From positions 39,270,328 through 39,334,327 of the forward strand of contig NC_068340.1 in NCBI RefSeq assembly GCF_014633365.1: DNA of 64,000 nucleotides. The letters run 5' to 3'. Positions within the stretch are counted from its first letter, which is position 1. Each line of letters starts with the position of its first letter. Source of the DNA: Diospyros lotus. Its lineage: Eukaryota; Streptophyta; Magnoliopsida; Ericales; Ebenaceae. Below the pieces are notes generated by a model. It searched no databases. It worked only from the letters and a program-made list of their open reading frames with translations, and was not told where the DNA came from. The translations under genes and the position numbers were made by a program. Below are positions 12,981-24,390 of the stretch, piece after piece.

Positions 12981-15900
12981 TCAAGTTAATTGTCTTCTTC
13001 CACTTCCCATAACATCCAGGATTGGGCTTCTATCACTTATGTTCATTTCTGATGCTTCCAAGCCACTGTGAGACTGGCCATACTGCTGAGGGCGCGCAGT
13101 GCGGCCGTCGCTCCAGTTGGAGGAAGATTGGTCGTTGTTTCGGGACTCTGCCAACATTCGGAAATAGGCGTGCGGACCCCAACCTGCATCCAGGATGAAG
13201 ATAGAAGAGAACTAAGAACTGCAAATGAGTAGTGAGATGCTAGTACAGATTGATCTGCGACTTCTATCTTGTTCTAATATGAGAGGGACAAAAGAAAGAC
13301 GTGAAACTGAACCGCCATGAAAAAAACAGGCTGACAGCATTGCTAATTTGTTATGGTACGAGAATATGGTACTTGAGACAGCATACTTAATTGAATTAAC
13401 AGGAGTCAGAACAGCTCAAACAGATCGATTAAAATAGAAACTGAAAGGCGGAAACAAGTCTTTCTCAAATGAAATTAGGTGCTTTCTGGTAAACTAACAC
13501 TGTATTACTAGCTTGCCCGCCAACTAGATATAGGCAAAGATAGGACAGGGTTGCTAGACATGAGTGCTCAAGTTCGAACTAGAGTCTAAATTCCCAAGAG
13601 TATTTTGCTGTTGCTTAATTTTGACCGTGAAAGAAACAAAGGCACAAATTGGAGATCTCGATGGGGACACATGCCAAAGCATATATAATATGAGAAAAAT
13701 TATTCAAATAGAAACAAATAAACAAGCAATTTGAAATTTAACTATAGGCTTAAATAACAGAGATTAAAAATGCAAGCATATCCTCTTTCATTTCCTCAAT
13801 TTCTGATATGCTGGAATTTATATTGAACATGCATCTGGGCGTCAGTACCATATATTTGTATTACAGTCATAGGTGGGAAAGAAAACACAAGATTAAAATT
13901 AATAATCGAGTATAGAACAGGAAGGAAATACCATCTACTTCATATGGAGGTGGGAAAAATTGTAAGTAACAAAATGAAGCCACGGTCAGCCCTGCAATGA
14001 GAGAGAGAGATAAAGAAGAGGTGAAAAGGGAAGAATATTATAATGACAAGCAGCAGTCTGAACAACAGAGGATTAAGGGTAGAACTATTGATAAATCATA
14101 GACCTATAATTCCTCCAGCAAATACATCTTGCCAGTGATGCCAATAGTCATCCACTCGTGAAATTCCAACCAAAGCTGCAACAAGCAACGGCAAAAAAAT
14201 GATACAAAGCTTTGCAACATGGCCCCTACGATCAAATGCCCGAATTTTCCCTGATAAATACCATGAGAGAAAACCCAAGCCAGCAAAAGACCCTACATGT
14301 CAACAACACAAATTCTGGTAAGGTTGTGATTTGATGTACAAAGAACAATCATAGTAACTATGACAAATGCACAAAGATGGCACTTGTTTTTGCAGATTCT
14401 GCATGTATAAACACAAGAAAAAGAAAGAAGCAAAAGAATGCTATTAGAAAATTATGTTCTGAAGATACTCAGTTTTATGACAGCACATGGTGGACATTTA
14501 CATAGAGCTAGAGAGAAATTGTCTTTTTTAAGTTTAGTCTAGTCAAAGTGAATATTCACATTCCATGAGAAGTGAATCATAAAATTCAACAGATTCTTTT
14601 GAATCTATGTAAACACTTTGAATCAGTAAATATCCAAAGACCCTGATATAGGTTAGGGGAAAACCAATTAGTGTGGGAGTAATGTTAACTGTAAGCTGTG
14701 TATAACAATGTAAAGCATTTCATTTACAGTAATAATTAGCTCTATTTAAAGTTGTATGCTTGACTTCCTTGACCTTTATCCTCTCCTCTCAGCACCTTCC
14801 AAATATAGCCAGATTCAGATTGACATAACTTTCCACCCCCAGCCTCTCAGTCTTCTACCTAAGTCTATCTGGGTGATGGTTAAGCAACTGTTATATGTGA
14901 TCAAAGCTCATCTTGCCTAGTGAAAATAGTATTAGCTGATAATATCATATCCTAATGCCATGACCTGTAAGTACATCGCTATACCTGCCCACATGATTAT
15001 GCAAGTCACCTCCCATCAAGGCAAATGACGTTGCCATTTACATCCATATTCCATATATTCAAAATGAGAAAACTCACTAAAATAAAAGCTCCATTTGTTT
15101 TGATGTAAAATGTTTTTTGGTAAAATACTTCAATTATTTTTTGGTGTTTGAATAGAAAAAAAAAGGTACAACATTTAAAAAAAAAAACATTTCACATCTA
15201 AATATAAAAAATAGCACAAAAAAATTGTTAAATTATTTTTTTCTTTGACACCAGAATTAAAATCTCACTATTCTGATGAAGAATGACAATTATACAAGCA
15301 AAAATATTGACAATTTTAGTGTTTGACCTTTTTAACATAAAATATATCTTTTTGTATAAAATCCTTTTAAGCATAAGCATTTTTCCGAACTATAATCTAA
15401 AAAAGATTATGTTATAATACAAAACATGTGAAATTAAATCAAGAATTAAAAAATATAGGACAGTTTTTATTTTTTCGTGAGAAGCAGGTTGATACGAGAA
15501 TGCCTTAACATAGGGTATTTTTATATAATGGATTCAGTTGAATACTAGATCCAATTGGATTGACTGAGATCTGACTCAACTATAAATGGATCAGTTAGAT
15601 CTGGATCTGGTTTACATGTAAATAGATTGGACTTTATTGGTTGGATCCAGGTCGAATCTGAATATCAGAGACGGTCCATTAACTGTCCTATTTTAGAAGG
15701 GTATGTGCTTCTTAGTTGATATATTGCACCATACAACATAGCTAACCTTATTAACAAACCTAAAGATTTTTTCTTCAACTTTCCAATAATTTGACATCGA
15801 CATTGTACTCCAAGAACCACTTCTTAGTTTCCCAACCCATTCCCAGTTTGTCAGGCTGCAGTCCACATTGTCCCAATCTCCCTTGTAGCTAATCCAAGAT

Positions 15901-17057
15901 GTTGGAAGAGCCATTCTTAGCTATTTCTTGGTCATCAAGTTTCTCTATACATTCTTACTAACTAATTTCTTTTCATTTTTGGTACATATTCCTACTTCTA
16001 GTTTGCTAAAGTAGCACGCAGTACACTCTGATCCAGTGACTCCAATCAACTTCACTCAAACCCTTAGATTCAAATGTCTCGCCACACCATACCTACTTTA
16101 GTTTCATTGATTAAAATTATGCAATCTGCAAGCTGTAGAAGAAAAAGTAAGAAACAAATTGTGTGTAAAAGATATTCATTCCTGTCAAATATAGTTTTAT
16201 TGCTTACAAGATGTATGGCCACTTGGGAAACTTTTGTGTCCTTCCTTGATGACACTTTTCTGTCCAGTGCACATAACATTCCTTGTAACCAGATCAAATA
16301 CCTAAGCATAACATGCACCAATTTTATTAACCAATCCATAGGACACAGTGTTAAGTATAAGATTCAGGCATAATGGAAAACAATGAAAAACTAAAGCAGT
16401 TGACAAGGTAATCACCCCCTTGCCATCAGGGAAGCAACGCCAAAAGAAGTCTGGACGAGGACGACCAACAGCATCTTTGATTGCATCAGTTATAACTCCA
16501 GTTATAAGTACTGAAAACAAAAGGCCTGAACATCCAGAGAAAATAAAAAAATCAATATGAATAGTTGCTGTACAGCTACATACAAATAGCTCGGATCAGC
16601 TTAACAAAAATAGTTGAAGAAAATAGTCTACCCAAAATGGCATGATGGAAATCATAGACATCCTTCCTAATAAAGTAATACACAAGAATGACTGCAGAAG
16701 GCAACAATATAGCAAGTACCTGTTGCAAGGAAAAACCATGTATTAATGAAGTTTGTGATAGAAGACCCAGCCAAAAAAAGAAAAAACGGTGAAATGGTTT
16801 TATAAGATTCAGTGGATAACACCTGTCAAAAGTATACATACCGGAACAGCCCAAACAGGCACTGTATTGTCTTTCAGAGGATATTTTAGGTCTGTCATCA
16901 ATTCCTCCCCCACAAAACGGTGAAATGGTTCTATAAGATTCAAAATGATTTCTATCACCACAAGAAGCAGAAGAATTAGCCAGTCGTGCATATGAAATCT
17001 TGCCACTTGAGCTCCATGGGATCTTATAGTATGAACACCTAATTGAATCTCTGGCAT
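12981..17057 (-). CDS. Lipid phosphate phosphatase (PAP2 family), tandem copy A
   Basis: Seven coding exons give 319 aa: 17057-16842, 16719-16632, 16525-16416, 16301-16208, 14292-14104, 13991-13932 and 13183-12981. All junction phases match. It should dephosphorylate phosphatidic acid and related lipid phosphates at a membrane. The three-part PAP2 catalytic signature is complete: K118-x6-RP (125-126), PSGH (164-167) and SR-x5-H-x3-D (S214, R215, H221, D225). About six hydrophobic helices are visible, starting with [16 protein letters not shown] near residue 24. The start MPEIQLG is the usual one for plant LPP2/LPP3-type proteins and lies five bases into its exon, so an upstream leader exon is spliced on. 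It is the downstream member of a tandem pair with the LPP at 24391-29830. The hydrophilic C-terminal tail after residue 254 is unlike that of copy B. Confidence 0.93.
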
Positions 17058-18347
17058 TTCACCTGTTAAATACAAACCAACATATTAGCTCAAGGGAATA
17101 TTGCTTCAAAACCTAGCAAAAAAGATTAATGACCCCAGCCCACACTAACAAAATAGTTCACACCAAGCTTGCTATAATGATCATAGCGACAAAAAGGGAG
17201 CTGCAACTATCAGCAAAAGCATAAAAATATAATTCGCCCCCATGCTTCTAATTTCAAACACAATCACGGCCTCTGCTAAGCCAAAGGTCAAATCAGAGAG
17301 TTTAGGATTGTTGTTTCTTTTTCCAATTGCAATTTGAAATAAACTAACCATCAAACTTGTTCAATTATAAAATGTAGCTTACAAGGTACTGATCTGATTA
17401 TGTTCATATGGAATTGGCTGACATCAAATAGAGAAGTTAACCTAGTGTCAGCCAACATTCAGCCAGCCCTGATTTCCTTTTGAGTGTAATCCCATGTTTA
17501 GCAAACAAATAACCAATAAACCCAAGTAGAATATCACTACCAGAAGTGGACTGTACAAGTTCAGATTAGGCGTAAGGAATAAGAAACTCATGCAAGAAGG
17601 GGGGATGGGTTGGGATTTGCTATAGTTTATGTTCGCAGTTTAGCTCAACCCCACTATAGCGCTTGATATTTTATTGTTGTTGACAGGGCAACTAAAAAAA
17701 TTCAATTCAACATTGTTTCTCAATTTTGCAAATGCAAGATTTGAGACATCCATGTAATTACATGGGCAGACACCCCGGCACAACGAAGCCAACTATACTT
17801 TACACATGGTTTATCCTAGAAAATTAGTTCATTCTTTGGGGCCTTTCCCAATCAACAAAATGCCTAAACCCATGGATTTCCTACTTTCCACAGACCGCAT
17901 TGGGCTCCAGAGAAAAATAAAACAAAATATAAACTCAATAGACGTGGTTCCCGATTCAAGACCAGGATCTGGTCTGGTGAACCATGAAACTTCCCCGATA
18001 CTGCTTAATGAGATTCTTCCTTAGGCTAAGGAAACAAGTTATCTTGGCACAGTCGAACATGGCTTCTCATTTCTTGGAAACCACATGGTAACTCAAGATT
18101 CACCGTCGTAACTACTTTTCCTCGACCAGCTTTGTCAGCAACCAAACGGAGAGTAATCGGAAACCATGAGCAGCAGAGACATTTCAAGGGAATATTAAGA
18201 AGTGAACGGCATCCATCGTTTAAGTAACTTTCAAGAAGTTCAAATGAAAACGAGAAAGAGCAATTTTCGCCATTAAAGGAATCAAGAGAGAAAGCTAATG
18301 GAGAAGAAATGGTCGCAAAGGCTTCTGAGAGTGAAGTTCGAACTCAC

Positions 18348-18430
18348 CTTCGAGAATCTGAAGAATCAGAGAAAAACGTCCGCTAAGAAAGCTTCGGCCA
18401 CAGTAAGAGAGAGAGAGAGAGAGATGCGTT
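18348..18430 (-). other. 5' leader exon of LPP copy A
   Basis: On the minus strand a (GA/CT)n-rich stretch is followed by sequence ending at a strong donor, CGAAG followed by GTGAG at 18347. The next acceptor at 17063 opens the exon that carries the LPP A start codon. This layout fits a non-coding first exon. The 5' end of about 18430 is a guess, as no transcription start is visible. Confidence 0.5.
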
Positions 18431-18599
18431 TTGAAAAAAATGAGAAAAAGTGACAAAAAGAAAGAGAAGTGAAGGAGATTTTTCCAAGGAAATAAAAATC
18501 ATAATAAATATTTAAGATAAAATACACTCAATACTTTTAGAAAATGAATCGTATTTGGCGATCACCTTCTTTATTATTATATTCTCATACATAGGAATA

Positions 18600-19045
18600 A
18601 GAGTGTACACGATACGATTTGACTAGTCTAAATTATTTTCAGCAAATCAAACCGCTAATGCGATTTTCTTATCAAATCAGACCGCGGTCTGATTTGGTAC
18701 GATTTATCGTGGTTTAAAAATAACTATTGATAACATATAATATATTATAAAAATATTAAAAAGAATAATTATATATTATTATAAACTTGTTATATATTAT
18801 TATAAAAATATAAGATGATTTTTATAATAATAAGGGTTATAGAGGTTGTTGGGGTGATTTTTATAATAATATATTTTTTATATTTTTTTGGGCGATTTGT
18901 TTTAAACCAAACCGCCAACCATATAAACTGCAAACCGTGCGGTTTGTACAACCACCAAACCGTTTTGGACCGCAAAAAAAAAAAATCTACCGATTCAATT
19001 TGGTTTGGTCGATTTTCGCGGTGCACCGATTTTTTTGAACACCCC
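18600..19045. mobile_element. Short TIR element with 12-bp imperfect duplication
   Basis: The ends read AGAGTGTACACGATACG and, on the other strand, AGGGGTGTTCAAAAAAATCG, so the termini are loosely inverted. Flanks are TACATAGGAATA (18588-18599) and TACATAAGAATA (19046-19057), one mismatch in twelve. The interior holds several copies of a degenerate AAACCG/CGGTTT motif. No coding capacity. Class is not assigned. Confidence 0.5.
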
Positions 19046-19755
19046 TACATAAGAATATTGGCTTTTGTAGCAAATTCTATTTGTTCTTTCTCGTTTTAGG
19101 TTATGAAACTTATTTTCTAACTCTAACGGGGTAGTGACTAACGTTACAAATTATTGGACAAAATTGTCATAAGTAAATAAGTTTAGGAAAATTCTATTCG
19201 CAGCCACATTTTTACTCTTCACAGCTATATTTTAATGTACCTAAAATATCCTATTTTAAAAACTCATTTTTACCCTCACAATCACTTTCTCCCTCAGCCG
19301 GTCATACGCAACCACCTACCTATTCATATTCATAACGAAGACAATGCAACAAAAAACACACACCAAATCTGATATGAAAACAAAAAAATAGATGAAAATA
19401 TAAGAGTAATAGAACACATATATACACAAACACATGTATACATTGAAAATCATGTATGCACCCAATACACAAACATACACACACAGATATACACATAAAT
19501 ATAGAAACACACACACATATATATACGCACACAGAAGAAGCGACGGCCATGAGGGCAGCCATGGCCAGCAGAGGTGCACCCCAAACCCTAGGGTTCGAGG
19601 TGCACTAAAGGCCCCGAACACTGGGGTTTGGGGAGCCTTAATGTCCTCGAACCCCAGCGTTCAGGGCGCATCTCCAACAGCCATGGCTACCCCATGGTCG
19701 TCGCTTCCTCTCTATATATATATATATGTGTGTGTGTGTGTATGTTTGTGTTTTA

Positions 19756-20590
19756 ACTATAAAATTATCAATTACTTATAAATCATATGCACTTACCTCT
19801 TCACTCAATAAGATCTCATTAACATATCTAATTAGAAGTTTGAGAATAACTTATTAAATAAATATTAGACCATCAGAAGAGAAAGAAGAAGTAGGAAAAT
19901 GCAAATACACAAGTTCAAAAAAATGTCATTATCCATTTGAATTATTTGCAGTTGCAAAGTGATAAATTTGTCTCTCTAACAAATTAACAATTATAACCAT
20001 GGCATGGAATATAGATTTAATAATTTTTTATCAATAAATATAAATATTAACTATAAAATTATCAATTACTTATGCACTTACATCTTATCTCACGAACATA
20101 TCTAATTAAAAGTTCGAGAATAACTTATTAAATAAATATTAGACTCCCGATTATTTTTAATTTTAATAATATTATTATTATTATCATAATATATATATGT
20201 TATATACATATTGTAACATTACATTAACTTAACTGTAAATTAAAATAGTGGAGGGTCTGTGCTGTGTAATATATCATATTATATAATATATAAAACGAAA
20301 ATTAAAATATATAATATAAGTTTCCATTTTATACTATGTTTTATATATTATATAATATAATATATTATATATTTTAGGGACCTTCGAACTCTAGAGTTCG
20401 GAGGCTCCTAGCGCCTTCGAACTCCAAAGTTCGGAGGTAGAAATCTTAATAATAATATTATTATTATTATCATAATATATATGTATTATATGCATATTAT
20501 AGCATTATATTAACTTAACTGTAAATTAAAATAGTGGAGGGTCTGTATAAATTGAAATGTGTAATATATTATATTATATAATATATAAAA
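19756..20590. repeat. Two internal direct duplications inside the MULE
   Basis: The block starting AACTATAAAATTATCAATTA at about 19756 recurs at about 20048 through AATAAATATTAGAC. A second block, (ATT)n-CATAATATATAT ... AATAGTGGAGGGTCTGT, at about 20165-20300 recurs at 20445-20590. Each pair is about 90 percent alike by eye. Confidence 0.7.
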
Positions 20591-20910
20591 TAGAAATTGA
20601 GAGCCTCCGAACTCCAGATTTCGGAGGCTCCCAGCACCTCCGAACTCCAAAGTTTGGAGGTAGCCAACGCCTTCGAACTCCAGGTTTCGGAGGCATTGGC
20701 CACCTCCGAACTCGGAGGCGCTGGACGCCTCTGCACCCTAAAGTTCGGAGGCACAGGCCATCTCCGAACTCCAGGGTTCGGAGGCAAGGGCTGCCTCCGA
20801 ACTCTAGGGTTCAGAGGCGCGGGTCGTTTTCGAAACCCAGGTTTTGAAAGCGGCCCAAGCCTCCGAACTCCAGGTTACGCCTTCGAACCCAATTCGAAGG
20901 CCATGCTGCC
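20380..20910. repeat. Array of imperfect GC-rich palindromes
   Basis: At least ten units have the form CTCCGAACTC-CA-GGTTCGGAG, about 24 bp each, separated by variable linkers rich in GGC/GCC. Some units are degenerate (TTCGAAACCC...). Similar half-units sit at 19575-19665. ORFs through this array are repeat artefacts. Confidence 0.75.
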
Positions 20911-21522
20911 TCCAGTTCAATAGTGGTGACCGATTCGAACCTAGGCGGCCACTATATTCGCCCATCGAACATCTCCCCTTCTAGCCTCCAAGTTCAAATA
21001 TGTAAAAATTACCTGTGTTATCACCAAGTGCAGAGCAAAGAAACGTGGCTGTAGGGAAGGCGACGGCGGTGAGTGGGGGTTGCAGATAAGCAACAAATGC
21101 TGTAGAGAAGGGGACGACGGCGAGTGGCTGTAGAGAAGATGACAGTGTGATGTATGAGATATATGAGGGTAATTTTGGAATATAAGTGGCTGCAACAAGT
21201 AATAATAGTGGGTGTGAAAAGTAATTATTAAATTTATTTTAATTATGGCTACAAAGAGTAAAAAGTTGGTTGCGAATGGAATTTCCCATAAGTTTAAGAC
21301 ACTGAAAGCAAAGTTCTCCGTGCATCAAATAAGTTGCAACACGAATAAAAATACAAAAATATTTTTGACATTTCAAAAATAATAATCATCTTCTATATCT
21401 TAACAATGCTAAGTACATTTTTTCTTTATTTATCATTAAGCTTTAATACTACAAAAATACCATCATATTTATTCTTCTCTTATATTTTTTCTCTCCAATT
21501 TTCTATCATTCTCTCTCTTCAA

Positions 21523-22623
21523 TTTAATAATAATTTAGTAAATTGTGCTCTCTATTCTTTACTGAACAAAATAATTTTATACACTTTTATTCCATGTCTT
21601 AATCGACATTAACTGAGACGTTAACTTTGCCTCGTTACGCTGTCACGTCACTCCTCAGCACTGCCACGTCACCACAGCTTAATGCATTTTTTAGTCCTTG
21701 AACTAATAAAAAAAATAACTTTAAGGATATCAACTAAATTGTGTTCACTATTCATTCTTGGACAAAATAATTTTATACAAGCTTAATCGACGTTAATTGA
21801 GATGTTAACTTTGCCTCGTTATGCTGCCACGTCAATGATACGTTACTATCACGTCACTCATAATATCCACGTCTATTGGCCATATTTTTATTAAAAAAAA
21901 AAACGTCTACACATACCCAGCCATGGCTGGCGGCGCCCATGAGGAGCCTTTTTTTCCCTTTTTCCATCTCTTCTTGTTCTGGATTGCTCTTGTCTCTACA
22001 CTTGTCGTCGATTCAGCCATTGTCAGTCGTCTTGAAACGACTAGGGGTCGGGGACCTTAAACCCAGCGGTCGAGGAATAGCCAACGACCATGGTGGGCAT
22101 TCGCCAGATTGTTAGGTTCCTAATCCCAGCCATGGTTGGGTCGAGGAACCCAGTCTCCACATGGCTGTGATTGGGAAGCCCAACTGTGGAGACTTTTTTT
22201 TTTTATAAAAATATAGACAATAGACGTAGATATTATGAGTGACGTGGTAGTGACGTGACAGCATGACGAGGCAAAGTTAACGTTGATTAAGTCAGGGACT
22301 AAAAGTGTATAATTTTTTTTTGTCCAAAGATGAATAATGAGCACAATTTAATTGATATCATTAAAGTCATTTTTTTATTAGTTCAGAAACTAAAAAATGT
22401 ATTAAACCATGCTGACGTGGTAGTGCTAAGGAGTGATGTAGCAGTGTGACAAGGCAAAATTAATGTCTCGATTAACGTCGGTAAAGTCAGGGACTAAAAG
22501 TGTATAAAATTATTTTGTTCAGTGATGAATAGCGAACACAATTTAGTTGATATCCTTAAAGTCAATTTTTTGATTAGTCTAAAGACTAAAAAATGGATTA
22601 AGCCTTTAATAATAATTTAGTAA
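21523..22623. mobile_element. Foldback element with long inverted arms
   Basis: Arms at about 21540-21880 and 22200-22600 are inverted copies of each other over about 340 bp. Each arm is itself two tandem units of about 200 bp with landmarks AACTTTGCCTCGTTA, GTCACGTCAC, GATATCAACTAAATTGTG and AAAATAATTTTATACA. A loop of about 300 bp is GC-richer and rich in CCATGG. A 19-bp direct repeat, TTTAATAATAATTTAGTAA, borders both sides (21523-21541 and 22605-22623). The left arm is shorter at its outer end. No coding capacity is evident. Confidence 0.75.
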
Positions 22624-24390
22624 TCACCGAACTAGAGGGAGAGAAAGAAAAAAAATAAAAAAATTAAAGGAGAAAAATACATAAATATATCAAGAGGATG
22701 AGTATTCCTAAATATTTTTAGGATTTCATTTAGTGATTTTTTAGAATAAAAATAATTGATAAATATAAGTTTTTAATAAATTAATTTTTAAAACAAACAA
22801 AACAAATTTTCTTTCTTAAAATTAAATTAAAGTCTCTTAAGATTAAATTTGGAAAATAATAAATATATTTAATTCAATACAGAGAAATAGTTTTCAAAAT
22901 CATAATTTTATATTTATTTTAAAAGAATTATAAAAATATAGTAGTAGTTATTGCCTCAAAACTCTTTAAAACCCTTTAACTTTAACCAAACGGAAATTAT
23001 TTTAATTGTCTTAATTAACCAACAATAATAAATGATAGAATAAATTGGCTTAACAATATAATAACAATTAGAGCCCCAAGAAATTAGAAATGTGTCGACA
23101 ATTAGAACACTACAATTAGAGCAAGAAATGGACATTTAGATACGGAAAAATTCTTTAATATTTAAATTGTAGTCAGAGTGTTTTAAAAATATTTGTGACT
23201 TTAAATAAAAAATATTTTAATATTTTTTAATAATATAAATAAATATTAAAAAATATTTAAAATTTACTTTACTTTTTTTCAGATATAAAATTATTAATTA
23301 ATTTTTTATATTTAAATTTGAAAAAATATTTTTTAATTAACAATATAAACATAAAGAAAAGATTTAAAAATATAAAAATTAAAAAATATAAAAAATCTAC
23401 AATCACGTCACATAAATTAAAAAGTCACATAAATTAAAAAATTACAGATTTACTTTTACCTTTTTTAATATCAAAATCAATATAAATTCTCCAAGAAAAA
23501 ATTTTACCATTCAAAGAATCATTTAATCAAATTATCTTTTTAAATTAACACCACTTCTTACTCTTTTTTTTTTTTTATTGCGTTACTAATTTACACCTCA
23601 TTATTCATTACTTAGCATTAAAAAATAACTCGTCAAGTTGATTATCTTTTTAAATTAACACCACTTCTTACTTTTTTTTTTTGTTCATTACGTTACTAAT
23701 TTACACCTCATTATTCATTACTTAACATTGAAAAATAACTCATAAACTTGACGAGTTGAGGGCTTCATTATCTAAATGATCCATCATTATTTATTATCTA
23801 ATATTAAAAAATAATTTATGACCTTAAAGAATTGAGAAAACTTACCGTCTAAATAACACTTCATTATTAATTGGCTAACACTAAAAAATGACCAGTGAAA
23901 TTGACGAGTTTAGAGTTTGTTCATACAAATAAAATAACAAAATAAACAGAGAATTCTTACCTTACCGTTACTGCCAATTACAATAAAATAATTCTTACCC
24001 ATATCCGCATAATTTAGATAAAAACATTTTCCACCCCCCTAGTATTTGAGGCAATAAAACGAAGATCATTAGAGATCATCCTGCCAGAAAACTTGTCAAA
24101 GCTTCAAGTGCCAAATGCCCATGAAATTTATACAGAATGTGCTGAAACTGGACGTCTAGATCAAGTTAAATGGTTGGCGTTGAATGCACAACTAGCTTTA
24201 CCAGAGATGAACAATCACCCACCCCAGCATTGAAGCTTTATTTGTTCTATACAATCACTTGCTACCATCAATATAATTGCCTGTACATTGCTAAGTGCTT
24301 GATGGTTAAAACTTCCAACCTTGCATTCACAATAGACTTTAATCTCACTAGAACCGACTTCCATGGAAGCAAAGTTCAAGAGACACAAGA
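22624..24390. other. AT-rich intergenic DNA 3' of LPP B
   Basis: Apart from the tandem repeat at 23531-23760, only AT-rich DNA and the presumed LPP B 3' UTR near the right end are seen. Confidence 0.5.
23531..23760. repeat. Tandem repeat, about 110-bp period
   Basis: Two near-identical units start ATTATCTTTTTAAATTAACA at 23531 and 23641. Further right (to about 23920) more diverged units share CATTATT and the GACGAGTT motif. Confidence 0.65.

Larger units (their letters stand above)
19186..21287. mobile_element. Non-autonomous Mutator-like element (MULE)
   Basis: A perfect 9-bp direct repeat ATAAGTTTA flanks the element (19177-19185 and 21288-21296). The ends are inverted repeats: left GGAAAATTCTATTCGC, right (reverse complement) GGGAAATTCCATTCGC, continuing for about 45-50 bp at about 80 percent match. 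A 9-bp duplication with long TIRs is diagnostic of Mutator-like transposons. At 2.1 kb with no transposase it is non-autonomous. The interior is built of duplicated AT-rich blocks and a GC-rich palindrome array. Confidence 0.85.

Noticed and set aside
19571..19590. AAACCCTAGGGTT as telomere-type repeat
   Set aside because: It is a single palindromic unit related to the array in the MULE, with no tandem TTTAGGG.
20557..20923. Three overlapping ORFs with repeated SELQ/RTPGFGG-type units
   Set aside because: They read through the palindrome array in several frames on both strands, so they are repeat artefacts, not a repeat protein.
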